Positions 51,278 to 60,332 of a stretch of 64,000 bases of DNA are shown here, piece by piece (position 1 is the first letter of the stretch; each line of letters starts with the position of its first letter). The translations under genes and the position numbers were made by a program. The stretch is from Acidisoma silvae (lineage in GTDB: Bacteria; Pseudomonadota; Alphaproteobacteria; Acetobacterales; Acetobacteraceae). The DNA lies in NCBI RefSeq assembly GCF_020618775.1, contig NZ_JAESVB010000007.1, positions 62,001-126,000 of the forward strand. The letters are read 5' to 3'. The notes under the pieces are model-generated. The model saw only the letters and a program-made list of their open reading frames with translations. It searched no databases and was not told the DNA's origin.

Positions 51278-52200
51278 GAAGCCTTCCGTCCGCCGCGCCC
51301 CAGGCGCGTAATCATCCAGGTTCGAAACACGCTGATGGCCGGGTCACCCAGGTCTTCCGGATGCAGGGCCAGGTAATAGCCGTAGCCGTCCTCCGCCACC
51401 GCGTCATAGGGGGCGACGAGCCGGCCGGCCGCGATATCGGCCGCGAACATGTCCATATCGGCCAGCACGACCCCCTGCCCGGCCATGGCATATTGCACGG
51501 CCAACGTTACCGTTTCGAACGCCATGCCCCGCGTGACATCAAGCGAAAACCCGTGCGCGCGGGCGAAATGCGTCCAATGCGTGCCGATCGGCTGGCCCGG
51601 CACCTTCACATGCAGCAATTCCTGGCGGGCGAGGAAATCCGGCAGCGCGAGATCGGCCGCCTGCACCGCCACGGCCGGCGCGCAGACCGGACTGCCGCGC
51701 ACGGTCCAAAGCAGATCGCGCACCGTGTCGCCACCCTGCGGCCGGTCATAGACCACGGCCACATCGACCTCGGTTGGTGGCAGGCCGGTGCCGAGGCTGC
51801 TCGACACGTCGATCAGGATATCGGGGAATTCGCGCCGGAAATCGCCCAGGATCGGCAGTGCCACCTGATGCAGGAAACTGGGCGGCATATGGACGCGCAG
51901 GCGGCGCTGATGGCCGGCCTCCTCCTGCATGATGTCGTTCATGACCTCTTCCAGCCGGTCGAAGGATTTGCGCACCGCCGGCAGCAGCGCCGCCCCCGCC
52001 GGGGTCAAAGCAAGGCCCGAGGGTTTGCGCTCCAGCAGCGGACGGCCCAGCAGATCCTCCAGCGAGGCCACATGCCGGCTGAGGGCGGACTGCGACACGT
52101 GCAGAAGCTGCGCGCCACCGGTAAAGCTCAATTGGCGACCGACCGCCTCGAAGGCTCTGAGAGCGTTCAACGGCAGCCAGCGCCGGTTAATCACCGCCAT
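51274..52200 (-). CDS. LysR-family regulator (GcvA-like)
   Basis: 308 residues. N-terminal winged helix: LPLNALRAFEAVGRQLSFTG, AQLLHVSQSALSRHVASLED, LLGRPLLERKPSGLALTPAG. The C-terminal effector domain has LRVHMPPSFLHQVALPILGD and VDVAVVYDRPQGGDTV. The opening LPLNALRAFEA is typical of the GcvA-like group. It is cotranscribed with the downstream oxidase and likely controls it, and perhaps the divergent peptide ABC operon, in response to the hydroxy acid. A perfect palindrome lies 50 nt upstream. Confidence 0.9.
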   Translation of the reverse strand: MAVINRRWLPLNALRAFEAVGRQLSFTGGAQLLHVSQSALSRHVASLEDLLGRPLLERKPSGLALTPAGAALLPAVRKSFDRLEEVMNDIMQEEAGHQRRLRVHMPPSFLHQVALPILGDFRREFPDILIDVSSSLGTGLPPTEVDVAVVYDRPQGGDTVRDLLWTVRGSPVCAPAVAVQAADLALPDFLARQELLHVKVPGQPIGTHWTHFARAHGFSLDVTRGMAFETVTLAVQYAMAGQGVVLADMDMFAADIAAGRLVAPYDAVAEDGYGYYLALHPEDLGDPAISVFRTWMITRLGRGGRKAS

Positions 52201-52573
52201 GACGTCTCACCCATCACCCAAAAGCGCCGATTGGCGCCCTCCGCTATTGTCTAGGCATTTGCCTAGCGATCGTGCAAGGCATCGCAAGGCCATGCGCCCC
52301 CGCGCTGTTTTTGCCAGATCATTGGGCAAAAATCGCCTGTGGCATCATCCTTGCTGACCTTTGTCCCAGCCCGGCATTCGCCGGCTTTGATCGTCAACCG
52401 TTTCGCCATTTTCGCGTCCTGCCAGGAGCACGAGCCATACGAATTGACAACGGCGCATTTTCCGGCCGTGATCCTATTCCTGCAGCGCATAGGCGCTCGG
52501 CGTGAATTACCTAACTACGAAGTCGTTCCGCTTTCCCCGTCGTTTCCGACCAGGCCTTACCAAAGAGGGTGCA
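52201..52573. other. Divergent promoter region, lysR / peptide ABC operon (373 nt)
   Basis: Apart from the LysR-type palindrome near 52251-52266 I see no gene here. Short reading frames exist on both strands, but none has a good ribosome site plus recognisable product. The ABC ribosome site AGAGGG lies just before 52574. Confidence 0.5.
52251..52266. promoter_or_regulatory. LysR-type operator candidate
   Basis: CTAGGCATTTGCCTAG: perfect 7-bp arms around TT, in the form T-N11-A when flanks are included. It lies 51 nt upstream of the lysR start, where LysR regulators bind for autoregulation and divergent control. Confidence 0.6.
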
Positions 52574-54238
52574 ATGTCCAAAAGCGATAAGCTGATCTCT
52601 GCCGTGCGTCGAAACCTGTCAGAGGTCGAAAACGATCTCATGGACAATGCCCTCGCGGGGCAAGTCAACCGACGTGGCTTCCTGATGCACGGCACGCGGC
52701 TTGGCCTGTCGCTGCCGCTGCTCGGCGCGCTGGGCGGCGCCATGGGCATGGCCGCCCCCCGCCGCGCCCAGGCGGCCGGCACCATGGGCGGCACGCTGCG
52801 CATTGCCATGACGGTTCCGGCCGGCGCCATCGACCCCGTTACCATCGCCGATGACGGCGGCCTGATGGTGATGATGCAATCAGCCGAGTTTCTGTGCGCG
52901 CTCAATCCGGATTCCACGCTGCGCCCGGTGCTGGCGACAAGCTGGTCCCCCAATCAGGACGGTTCCGTCTGGACCTTCAAAATCCGCCAGGGCGTAAAAT
53001 TCTCGAACGGCGAGCCGCTGAACGCGGATGCCGTGGTGACGAGCGTGGAGAGACTGGTCAACCCTAAGAACGCATCCAACGCGCTGTCGGCCTTCAAGGG
53101 CGTGCTGTCGCCCGGATCGTCGCATAAGGTTGACGACTATACGGTCGAATTCCATCTCGATGCGCCCAGCGGCAATTTCCCCTATACGCTGTCCTCCGAC
53201 AACTACAACATGGTTATCCTGCCTGCGAACTATTCGGGCGGCTTCGAACAGAGCTTTGTCGGCACCGGCCCCTTCAAGCTCGAAAAATACATCCCAAAAG
53301 TCGGCTGCTCCTTCATCCGCAATGAGGCCTATTGGGGACCGAAAGCCTTCCTCGACCGCGTGGAATTCACCTTCTACACGGATATGCAGCCGCAGGTTCT
53401 GGCCTTGCAGGGCGGTCAGGTCGATATGCTGGCGCAGATGCCGGTCGCGGCCGGCCGCGCCATTCTGCATGACCCGCAATTCAACGTCATCCGTTGCAAG
53501 TCGAGCGCGCATGAGCAGGTGCATATGCAATGCGATGCCGGTCCGTTCAAGGACAAGCGCGTGCGCCAGGCGCTGGCGCTCTCCATCAACCGCAAGGCGC
53601 TGGTGAAGGGCCTGTTCCAGGGTTACGCCGATATCGGCAATGACAGCCCCTTCTGTCCGGCCTTCCCCTCGACCGATACATCCGTGCCGCAACGCGACAT
53701 CGACCTGAAAAAGGCGCGCGCGCTTCTGGAACAGGCGGGCGTCGGCCACGGCTTCTCCGTCACGCTGACCACCGAACAGTTTCTGGAAATCCCCGACTAT
53801 GCCGTGCTGATCGCGAGTTTCGCGAAAAAGATCGGCATCGACATCAAGCTGCATGTGGAAAGCCAGGATGCCTATTACGGCAAGGCCGTGCCCGGCCAGT
53901 CCGACTGGCTGGACGTGCCGCTGGGCATTACCGATTACGGCAATCGCGGCGTGCCCAATGTCTTCCTCAATGCGCCGCTGACCAGCAGCGGCACCTGGAA
54001 TGCGGCGCGCTTCAAGAACCCGACCTATGACGGGCTTGTCACCGATTACGTCAAGGCGCTGGACCTGTCCGGCCAGCGTGCCGTTTCCGGCAAGATCGAG
54101 GAACTGCTGCTGGATGAGACGCCGGTGATCTTCGGCTATTTCTACAATTACCTTTATGCCACCTCGAAGGCCGTTTCCGGCGTTCTGCCGGTGGGCGATC
54201 GGCCCTTCCTGCAAACCGTCAGCATCAGCCAGACTTAA
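52574..54238 (+). CDS. Peptide/nickel-type ABC transporter substrate-binding protein
   Basis: 554 residues (SBP_bac_5 family). The signal region is of Tat type (NRRGFLMHGTRLGLSLPLLG) preceded by a long polar N-region. The mature protein has GTLRIAMTVPAGAIDPVTIA, LRPVLATSWSPNQDGSVWTF, IRQGVKFSNGEPLNADAVV and DKRVRQALALSINRKALVKG, all family marks. Periplasmic; substrates of the family include peptides, nickel and opines. ATG 52574 has AGAGGG upstream. First gene of a four-gene operon. Confidence 0.9.
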   Translation: MSKSDKLISAVRRNLSEVENDLMDNALAGQVNRRGFLMHGTRLGLSLPLLGALGGAMGMAAPRRAQAAGTMGGTLRIAMTVPAGAIDPVTIADDGGLMVMMQSAEFLCALNPDSTLRPVLATSWSPNQDGSVWTFKIRQGVKFSNGEPLNADAVVTSVERLVNPKNASNALSAFKGVLSPGSSHKVDDYTVEFHLDAPSGNFPYTLSSDNYNMVILPANYSGGFEQSFVGTGPFKLEKYIPKVGCSFIRNEAYWGPKAFLDRVEFTFYTDMQPQVLALQGGQVDMLAQMPVAAGRAILHDPQFNVIRCKSSAHEQVHMQCDAGPFKDKRVRQALALSINRKALVKGLFQGYADIGNDSPFCPAFPSTDTSVPQRDIDLKKARALLEQAGVGHGFSVTLTTEQFLEIPDYAVLIASFAKKIGIDIKLHVESQDAYYGKAVPGQSDWLDVPLGITDYGNRGVPNVFLNAPLTSSGTWNAARFKNPTYDGLVTDYVKALDLSGQRAVSGKIEELLLDETPVIFGYFYNYLYATSKAVSGVLPVGDRPFLQTVSISQT

Positions 54239-54264
54239 CGGACGACAGGGAGGCGACTGCCAGC

Positions 54265-55224
54265 ATGGGTCTTTATCGCGCGATTTTCTACCGGCTCGTC
54301 CTGGCGGTCGTCACTCTTCTGCTGCTCAGCGTCATCGTCTTCGCGGGATGCCAGATTCTGCCGGGCGATGTGGGGCGCGCGATCCTCGGCCCCTTTGCCG
54401 ACGCGCGCGCCGTGCAGGCGCTGAACCATCAACTCGGCATCGACCGTCCGTTGCTGGTGCAATACTGGAGTTGGATCAGCGGCATGGTGCGCGGGAATAT
54501 GGGCATGTCCTATACCTATCGCGCGCCCGTGGCGCCTTTCGTCATCCACGCGGTGCTGAACTCCATGAAGCTCGCCGCCATCGCCTTTATCCTGGTCGTG
54601 CCGCTTGGCATTCTGGGCGGTGTCGTCGCCGCGCTGAAGGCCAATAGCTGGATCGACCGCACCATCGTCATTGCCGGACTGTCGGCGACCGTGGTGCCGG
54701 AATTCGTCTCCGGCATCGTCTTCATCATGGTCTTCAGCATCTGGCTGCATATCCTGCCGCTGACCGGCACGGCGCCGCGCGGCGCCGGCCCGGTGACGCA
54801 GATCTATTACCTGCTGATGCCCTCCATTCCGCTGTTCATGATCCTGTTCGGCTATATCGCCCGCATGGCGCGCGCCGGCATGATCGAAGCCCTGCACTCG
54901 GACTATACGCGCACGGCCGTGCTGAAAGGCCTGTCGCGCCGCCAGGTGATCTGGCGCCATGTCATGCGCAATGCGCTGCTGCCGACCATTACCGTCATCG
55001 CCACCCAATGCGGCTATCTCATCGGCGGTCTGGTGGTGGTGGAAACGCTGTTCAACTACCACGGCATCGGCAGCCTGATCTTTTCGGCCGCCAAGGCGAA
55101 GGATTTCCCGATGCTCGCCGCCGGCATCCTCGTCATCGGCACCGTCTATGTCACCGTCAACCTGATTGCCGATCTGCTCTATTCCGCGCTCAATCCGCGC
55201 ATCTCCTTCGGAGGCAGCCGATGA
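54265..55224 (+). CDS. Peptide ABC transporter permease (DppB type)
   Basis: 319 residues with about six membrane segments. The N-terminal FYRLVLAVVTLLLLSVIVFA and DVGRAILGPFADARAVQALN, then LGIDRPLLVQYWSWISGMVR, are standard; YIARMARAGMIEALHSDYTR, TAVLKGLSRRQVIWRHVMRN is the EAA-type loop contacting the ATPase. It lies 26 nt after the binding protein and overlaps the next permease by 4 nt. Confidence 0.92.
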   Translation: MGLYRAIFYRLVLAVVTLLLLSVIVFAGCQILPGDVGRAILGPFADARAVQALNHQLGIDRPLLVQYWSWISGMVRGNMGMSYTYRAPVAPFVIHAVLNSMKLAAIAFILVVPLGILGGVVAALKANSWIDRTIVIAGLSATVVPEFVSGIVFIMVFSIWLHILPLTGTAPRGAGPVTQIYYLLMPSIPLFMILFGYIARMARAGMIEALHSDYTRTAVLKGLSRRQVIWRHVMRNALLPTITVIATQCGYLIGGLVVVETLFNYHGIGSLIFSAAKAKDFPMLAAGILVIGTVYVTVNLIADLLYSALNPRISFGGSR

Positions 55225-56108
55225 GCGCCCATGCCGCGGACAGCCCGGCCGCGCCCGCGCCGGCAATGGAAACACCCAAGCGCATCTGGCGCGAGCGCAG
55301 CGCGATGCTGCTGCGCTCGGCGCCTTTCGTGGTCGGCATGCTGATCCTGATCTTCTGGGTGCTGATGGCCATCATCGGCCCCTGGATCGTGCCTTACGGC
55401 GCCGACGACACCGACCTGCTGAACACGCTGACGCCGCCGGCCGCCGACCATTGGTTCGGCACCGATCAATTCGGCCGTGACGTCTTTTCCCGCGTCATCG
55501 TGGGCTCCCGCGATATCCTGATCGTGGCGCCGCTCGCGACCCTGCTCGGCACCCTGGTCGGCACCGTGCTGGGCCTTGTCACCGGCTATGCGCGCGGCCT
55601 GACGGATGATGTCGTCAGCCGCATCGTGGAAGCCTTTCTGGCGCTGCCGCTGCTGATTTTGGCCATGCTGGTGATCACCGCGCTGGGTGCGTCCAACGCC
55701 ACCGTCATCATCGTCATCGGCCTGTCCTTCGGCCTTGTCGTCGGGCGCACGGTGCGCGCGGCAGTGCTGGGCGAACGCGACCTGGATTACGTCGCCGCCG
55801 CCAATCTGCGCGGCGAAAGACCGGCCTATATCCTGTTCGTCGAAATCCTGCCGAATATCCTGCCGCCGATCCTGGTGGAGACGACGGTGCGCCTGGGCTA
55901 CGCCATCTTCACCGTCGCCTCGCTGAGTTTCCTCGGCCTCGGCATTCAGCCGCCCTCGCCCGACTGGGGACTTTCGATTTCGCAGAATTACGGCCTGATC
56001 GGCGGCGGCTTCTGGTGGACGGTGCTGTTCTACGCGCTGGCCATCGGCAGCCTGGTCGTCGGCGTCAACCTGACAGCAGATGGTGTGCAATCGGTGATCG
56101 ATGCTTGA
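55221..56108 (+). CDS. Peptide ABC transporter permease (DppC type)
   Basis: 295 residues. A short Ala/Pro leader precedes FVVGMLILIFWVLMAIIGPW; HWFGTDQFGRDVFSRVIVGS is the family hallmark, and YVAAANLRGERPAYILFVEI, LPNILPPILVETTVRLGYAI forms the EAA loop. ATG 55221 has GGAGG just upstream and overlaps the dppB-like stop (ATGA). Confidence 0.92.
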   Translation: MSAHAADSPAAPAPAMETPKRIWRERSAMLLRSAPFVVGMLILIFWVLMAIIGPWIVPYGADDTDLLNTLTPPAADHWFGTDQFGRDVFSRVIVGSRDILIVAPLATLLGTLVGTVLGLVTGYARGLTDDVVSRIVEAFLALPLLILAMLVITALGASNATVIIVIGLSFGLVVGRTVRAAVLGERDLDYVAAANLRGERPAYILFVEILPNILPPILVETTVRLGYAIFTVASLSFLGLGIQPPSPDWGLSISQNYGLIGGGFWWTVLFYALAIGSLVVGVNLTADGVQSVIDA

Positions 56109-58137
56109 CGCTCTAAGCCCCATGCAGGACGCAACCGCCGCCGCGCTCGAGGTTCGCGATCTCGACATCGCCTATCGCGTGCGCCGCCGCGACCGGCAGG
56201 TCATTCGCGGCCTCTCCTTCCGCATCGGCCAGGGCGAGACCTTCGGCCTTGTCGGTGAATCCGGCTGCGGCAAATCGACCGTCGCCCTGGCCGTCACCCG
56301 CTATCTGCCCGAAAACGGCCGCGTGCGCACCGGCTCCATCCATATCGGCGGCCAGGATGCACTGGCCATGCAGGGCGAAGCGCTGCGACAGTTCCGCACG
56401 CGCAGCATTTCCATGGTCTATCAGGATCCGGGCCGCGCGCTGAACCCGTCCATTCGCATCGGCGCGCAGCTGGCCGAGGTTTTCGAAGTTGCCGGCGTGC
56501 CGGCATCCGAACGCATGGACCGGGTGGAGGCCATTCTGGGCCGCGTGCGCATCGTCGATGCCGGGCGCGTCATGGGCCGCTATCCGCACGAATTGTCGGG
56601 CGGCATGTTGCAGCGCGTCGTCATCGCCATGGCGCTGGCCGTGGACCCGACGCTGCTTATTCTGGATGAGCCGACAACCGCGCTGGACGCGACGGTGGAA
56701 GCCGAGGTGCTGGACCTGATCGAGACCCTGCGTGCGGAGATGGGCAGTTCCGTTCTGTTCATCGGCCATAACCTGGCCGTGATCCGCCGCATGTGCGCCC
56801 GCGTCGGCGTGCTTTATGCCGGCACGCTGGTCGAGGAAGGACCGACGCGGGAGATTTTCAGCCATCCCCGCCACCCCTATACGGTCGGCCTGCTGCGCTG
56901 CCTGCCGCGTCCGGGCCTGTCCAAGCACCAGACCCGGCTCGACACCATTCCGGGCTTTCTGCCCACCAGCCTGGCCGATGTTAAGGGCTGCGTCTTCGCC
57001 CCGCGCTGCGGCCTGGCCCAGGATATCTGCCACACGACCGAGCCGCCGCTGATCCCGGTCGCGGAAGGCCGTGTCAGCCGCTGCCATTTTCATGAACAGG
57101 CGCCAAACCTGCCGCGCACCACGCCGCCCGCGCCGCCCACCAATCGCAAAAAAATCCCGGCCTTCCGGCCCGTCATCCGCGCCGACAATATCAGCAAGAC
57201 CTTCGGTAGCGCCGCCGCACCGGTCTATGCCTTGCGCGATGTCTCGGTCGAAATCTGGCCCGGCGAGACGCTGGGACTGGTGGGGGAATCCGGCAGCGGC
57301 AAGACGACGCTGGCGAAACTTCTGATGGGCCTGACGCCGCCGGACGAAAAGGGCATCATCGAACTCAACGGTCAGAAGCTGGCGCATCGGGCCACCGCAC
57401 GTCAGCCGGCGGAGCTGGAAGCGCTGCAAATCGTCTTCCAGAATCCGGATGCGGCGCTCAACCGCAGCCAGACCATTCGCGGCATCATCAGCCGGCCGAT
57501 GAAGAAGCTGGGCGGCTATCGCGGCGCGGCGCTGACCGAACGGCTGAGCGGCCTGATGAGCCATATCCGGCTTGCCGAGCGCTATCTGCCCATGCGGCCG
57601 CGCCAATTGTCGGGCGGATTGAAGCAGCGCGTGGCCATTGCCCGCGCCTTCGCGGGCGACCCGCGCATCGTCGTCTGCGATGAGCCGACATCCGCGCTGG
57701 ACGTGTCCGTACAGGCGGCGATCCTCAACCTGCTGGCCGATCTGCAGGCGGAACAGGGCGTCAGCTATCTGTTCGTCTCTCACGACCTGCGCGTCGTGCG
57801 CTATATTTCGGACCGCATCGCCGTTCTGTATCTGGGGCGGCTGATGGAAATCGGCCCGGCGGAGGCGGTCTTCAACGGGCCGCATCACCCCTATACGGAA
57901 AGCCTGATGGCGGCCTCGGCGGCCGAGGAAGCCAGCGGCCAGCTGCGGCTGAAGGGGGAAATTCCCAGCGCCATGCGCCCGCCCTCAGGCTGCGTCTTTC
58001 ACACCCGCTGTCCGCGCAAGATCGGCACCATTTGCGAGACGACGGAGCCCGAACTGGTGCAGCGCGAAGGCGACCACGGCATCCGCTGCCATCTCGACCT
58101 GGACCAGATGGGCCGGACGGTAACGGTTGAGGCGTAA
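56101..58137 (+). CDS. Fused peptide ABC transporter ATPase (DppD-DppF type)
   Basis: 678 residues with two complete NBDs. NBD1 (about 10-330): GESGCGKSTVALAV, MVYQDPGRALNPS, LSGGMLQRVVIAMAL, LLILDEPTTALDATVE, and the oligopeptide C-terminal region with four Cys (VFAPRCGLAQDICHT). NBD2 (about 355-670): GESGSGKTTLAKLLMG, IVFQNPDAALNRSQT, LSGGLKQRVAIARAF, VVCDEPTSALDVSVQ, and FHTRCPRKIGTICETTEP. Both sites look competent. The ATG lies 8 nt inside the upstream permease gene. Last gene of the transporter operon. Confidence 0.93.
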   Translation: MLDALSPMQDATAAALEVRDLDIAYRVRRRDRQVIRGLSFRIGQGETFGLVGESGCGKSTVALAVTRYLPENGRVRTGSIHIGGQDALAMQGEALRQFRTRSISMVYQDPGRALNPSIRIGAQLAEVFEVAGVPASERMDRVEAILGRVRIVDAGRVMGRYPHELSGGMLQRVVIAMALAVDPTLLILDEPTTALDATVEAEVLDLIETLRAEMGSSVLFIGHNLAVIRRMCARVGVLYAGTLVEEGPTREIFSHPRHPYTVGLLRCLPRPGLSKHQTRLDTIPGFLPTSLADVKGCVFAPRCGLAQDICHTTEPPLIPVAEGRVSRCHFHEQAPNLPRTTPPAPPTNRKKIPAFRPVIRADNISKTFGSAAAPVYALRDVSVEIWPGETLGLVGESGSGKTTLAKLLMGLTPPDEKGIIELNGQKLAHRATARQPAELEALQIVFQNPDAALNRSQTIRGIISRPMKKLGGYRGAALTERLSGLMSHIRLAERYLPMRPRQLSGGLKQRVAIARAFAGDPRIVVCDEPTSALDVSVQAAILNLLADLQAEQGVSYLFVSHDLRVVRYISDRIAVLYLGRLMEIGPAEAVFNGPHHPYTESLMAASAAEEASGQLRLKGEIPSAMRPPSGCVFHTRCPRKIGTICETTEPELVQREGDHGIRCHLDLDQMGRTVTVEA

Positions 58138-58184
58138 AGGGTTCTTTACTGGCAAGCGCTGCGCCGATTTCGTATATTGGCGGC

Positions 58185-58373
58185 ATGGACAAATCGCCTG
58201 ACACCGCTCCCGCTGACTGGCTGGCTGTGCTCGAGGAAAGCGATGCCGATATCGCCGCCGGCCGCGTCGTTGCCGGCGATACGGTGATGCGTGATCTCAA
58301 GGACGGTATAGTCAGGCTTGAGAATAAACTCAGCGCTGGACGGGCGAAGCGCGGAACTCACGGTCGCGCTTGA
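58185..58373 (+). CDS. Antitoxin of a ParE-type toxin-antitoxin pair
   Basis: 62 residues, acidic then basic: MDKSPDTAPADWLAVLEESD, ADIAAGRVVAGDTVMRDLKD, GIVRLENKLSAGRAKRGTHG. The size, the ADIAAGRVV phrase and the position directly before a ParE-like gene (TTGA overlap) fit a type II antitoxin that binds the toxin with its C-terminal part. No clear DNA-binding motif is visible. It follows the peptide transporter by 47 nt. Confidence 0.7.
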   Translation: MDKSPDTAPADWLAVLEESDADIAAGRVVAGDTVMRDLKDGIVRLENKLSAGRAKRGTHGRA

Positions 58374-58666
58374 TTGGCTTTACCGCCCGTGCGGCGCGCC
58401 AACTTCAAGACTTACGCCAACATTTTGAATATCTTGAGCGTAATGAGGCTCTCAAGGGCCTGATAACGGCTATCGGCGAAGCCATTGAGATTATCGAAAC
58501 GCAACCCGGAAACGGACACCCCTTTCCTCGCCCCTATCCACAACTTGCGCGGGCAGGACGCTTGTGGGTCAAAGCAGGGCGATATTGGGTCGGTTACCGC
58601 CTGAGCAGGCCACCGGTGATCGTGGCGGTCTTTTACGATCAGGCCGATATCCCAGGACACTTGTGA
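58370..58666 (+). CDS. RelE/ParE-family toxin
   Basis: 98 residues. IGFTARAARQLQDLRQHFEY opens as in ParE (F/Y-x-x-x-A-x-x-D/Q-L-x-x-I); GHPFPRPYPQLARAGRLWVK and YWVGYRLSRPPVIVAVFYDQ match the strand region R-x-L-x-V-x-x-Y-x-I-x-Y-x-v, and a final DQADIP resembles H-x-R-x-P. ParE toxins act on DNA gyrase and RelE on ribosome-bound mRNA; which applies is unknown. The start is TTG 58370 overlapping the antitoxin stop. Confidence 0.75.
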   Translation: MIGFTARAARQLQDLRQHFEYLERNEALKGLITAIGEAIEIIETQPGNGHPFPRPYPQLARAGRLWVKAGRYWVGYRLSRPPVIVAVFYDQADIPGHL

Positions 58667-58679
58667 TGGTGGATCACGC

Positions 58680-59498
58680 TCACTGCCCCGGCTTCGGGTA
58701 ATCCATCGTCTCCACCGCCATGGTCAGCGCCTGGAAAGGCTCGACCGAGACATGGCTTGAGCCGAGAAAGGGATTGTCGAGCAGCACGATCACCACCAGC
58801 ACGAGGCCGATGGACGCCCCCAGCAGGCCGACCATGGCCGCATGCATCGCCAATCGTGCCGCCCCGAACAGGCAGCTGAATCCGATCAGAATGGCCGCGC
58901 CGATGGTGAGATTCCACCAGACCACGGCAGGCAGATCGGATTCGGCGGCATGGAAGCGGCCGCGCCGCACGTCATACAGTTTGCGCAAAGTCTCCAGCAT
59001 CGTGCTTTGGGCCGCGAGGCCGCTGCCGTCGGCAGGCTTGTAGCCGACAAGAGCCAGATGAAAACTGTCCAGAATGCGCCAGCCTTTGAGATGCGCTGGC
59101 ATCGCCGCCTCCATATGCGGCCATTCCTTCTGCACCACCGTTTCGGTGTAATCGAACAGATCCTGCCGCAATTGCAGCGCCAGGCCCGGCGGCAGGCTGA
59201 TGGTGTCGCGATACAGATCGTCCACCATATTCGCTTCCGTCTGCACAAGGTTGCCGACCTCGGCATAGCTTTCCCAGACGGCGACGGCGATGAAGGCCAG
59301 CAGCACGGCATAGATGACGCCGACGATGGCGAGCACGAAACCGGCCAGATCGTTATGCTGGCTGCGCAAACCATGCGGAATGATGGCATGCGCCACAAAC
59401 AGCGCGGCGACCGCCAGCGCGGCCGCCCCCACAACCGCGATCAGCACGGCCGCCGCCGTCGGCATCAGGCATAGCCATTGCGCAAAACCGGTCAGCAT
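58680..59498 (-). CDS. DUF4239 (bestrophin-like) membrane protein
   Basis: 272 residues with four hydrophobic segments: two N-terminal (LCLMPTAAAVLIAVVGAAAL; GFVLAIVGVIYAVLLAFIAV) and two C-terminal (LTIGAAILIGFSCLFGAARL; MVGLLGASIGLVLVVIVLLD). Between them is a soluble helical part with EANMVDDLYRDTISLP. NDLAGFVLAIVGVIYAVLLA plus VAVWESYAEV is the DUF4239 pattern. A channel role is suggested by the family relation to bestrophins but not shown. ATG 59498 (MLTGFAQ) is chosen. Confidence 0.82.
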   Translation of the reverse strand: MLTGFAQWLCLMPTAAAVLIAVVGAAALAVAALFVAHAIIPHGLRSQHNDLAGFVLAIVGVIYAVLLAFIAVAVWESYAEVGNLVQTEANMVDDLYRDTISLPPGLALQLRQDLFDYTETVVQKEWPHMEAAMPAHLKGWRILDSFHLALVGYKPADGSGLAAQSTMLETLRKLYDVRRGRFHAAESDLPAVVWWNLTIGAAILIGFSCLFGAARLAMHAAMVGLLGASIGLVLVVIVLLDNPFLGSSHVSVEPFQALTMAVETMDYPKPGQ

Positions 59499-59616
59499 TG
59501 GGGCGGTCCCTTTCCGTCTCTGCCGGACCATACGCGAAACGTACCGGCCGCGTTACCTTGACCGCCGGAACCGAACCGGCCTTGATGATGGCGCATGAAC
59601 ACGCCTGGGAGGCGGG

Positions 59617-60324
59617 ATGCCATCCACTGCCCTGCCCTTCGGCGATGCCGGCTTCTACCGCACGGTGCTGCTCGCCTTTTCGGCGCTCTTCGCGATCGTC
59701 AATCCCGTCGTCAATGCCATCATCTTCGGCCAGATCACGGCTGACCGCAGCCATGCCGAGCGCCTGCGCCTGGCGCGCCGCGTCGGCCTTTACTCCCTGG
59801 GCCTGCTGCTGTTTTCGCTGTGGGTCAGTTCCTATGTGCTGAACTTCTTCGGCATCTCGCTCGGCGCCCTACAGGTGGCCGGTGGACTGATCATCGCCGT
59901 CGGCGCGTGGCGCCTGCTGCACGCGCCCGAACAGCGGGAGGCGCTGAAGGAAAGCCAGGCGCATCAGGACGGCCGCACGGTCGCGGCCGAGAACGTCAAT
60001 GACATCGCCTTCTTCCCGGTCAGCATTCCCTTCACCATAGGGCCGGGCACCATCTCGCTCTGCATCACGCTGAGCGCGGACCGGCCGGACAATGGCACCG
60101 CCTTGCCTTATCTGCTGGCATTGACGCTGGCAGCCGTGCTGATGGCGATCACCATCTGGGTCATCTTCAGCTTCGCGGACCGGCTGGCCTCCTTCCTCGG
60201 CCGCACCGGCGCGCGCGCCATCACCCGTTTGTTTGCCCTGCTGCTGCTCTGCATCGGCGTGCAGATCATCGCCGGTGGCGTCGAGACACTGCTGCTGCCG
60301 GTTATCGCGGCCGTGAAAGGCTGA
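59617..60324 (+). CDS. MarC-family integral membrane protein, copy 1
   Basis: 235 residues, six membrane segments. LLAFSALFAIVNPVVNAIIF (family P-[IVL]-x-N), SHAERLRLARRVGLYSLGLL, FFGISLGALQVAGGLIIAVG, FFPVSIPFTIGPGTISLCIT and LFALLLLCIGVQIIAGGVET are all typical. MarC was once linked to antibiotic resistance; its transport role is unclear. It is 8 nt upstream of a second MarC gene. Confidence 0.9.
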   Translation: MPSTALPFGDAGFYRTVLLAFSALFAIVNPVVNAIIFGQITADRSHAERLRLARRVGLYSLGLLLFSLWVSSYVLNFFGISLGALQVAGGLIIAVGAWRLLHAPEQREALKESQAHQDGRTVAAENVNDIAFFPVSIPFTIGPGTISLCITLSADRPDNGTALPYLLALTLAAVLMAITIWVIFSFADRLASFLGRTGARAITRLFALLLLCIGVQIIAGGVETLLLPVIAAVKG

Positions 60325-60332
60325 GCCGGGCG

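Noticed and set aside
52263-52490. Short minus-strand frame with Cys residues in the lysR/ABC promoter region
   Set aside because: No ribosome site or recognised family, and it overlaps the probable regulatory region.
56113-57888. 591-codon minus-strand frame inside the fused peptide ATPase
   Set aside because: The plus strand has two complete sets of Walker and signature motifs.
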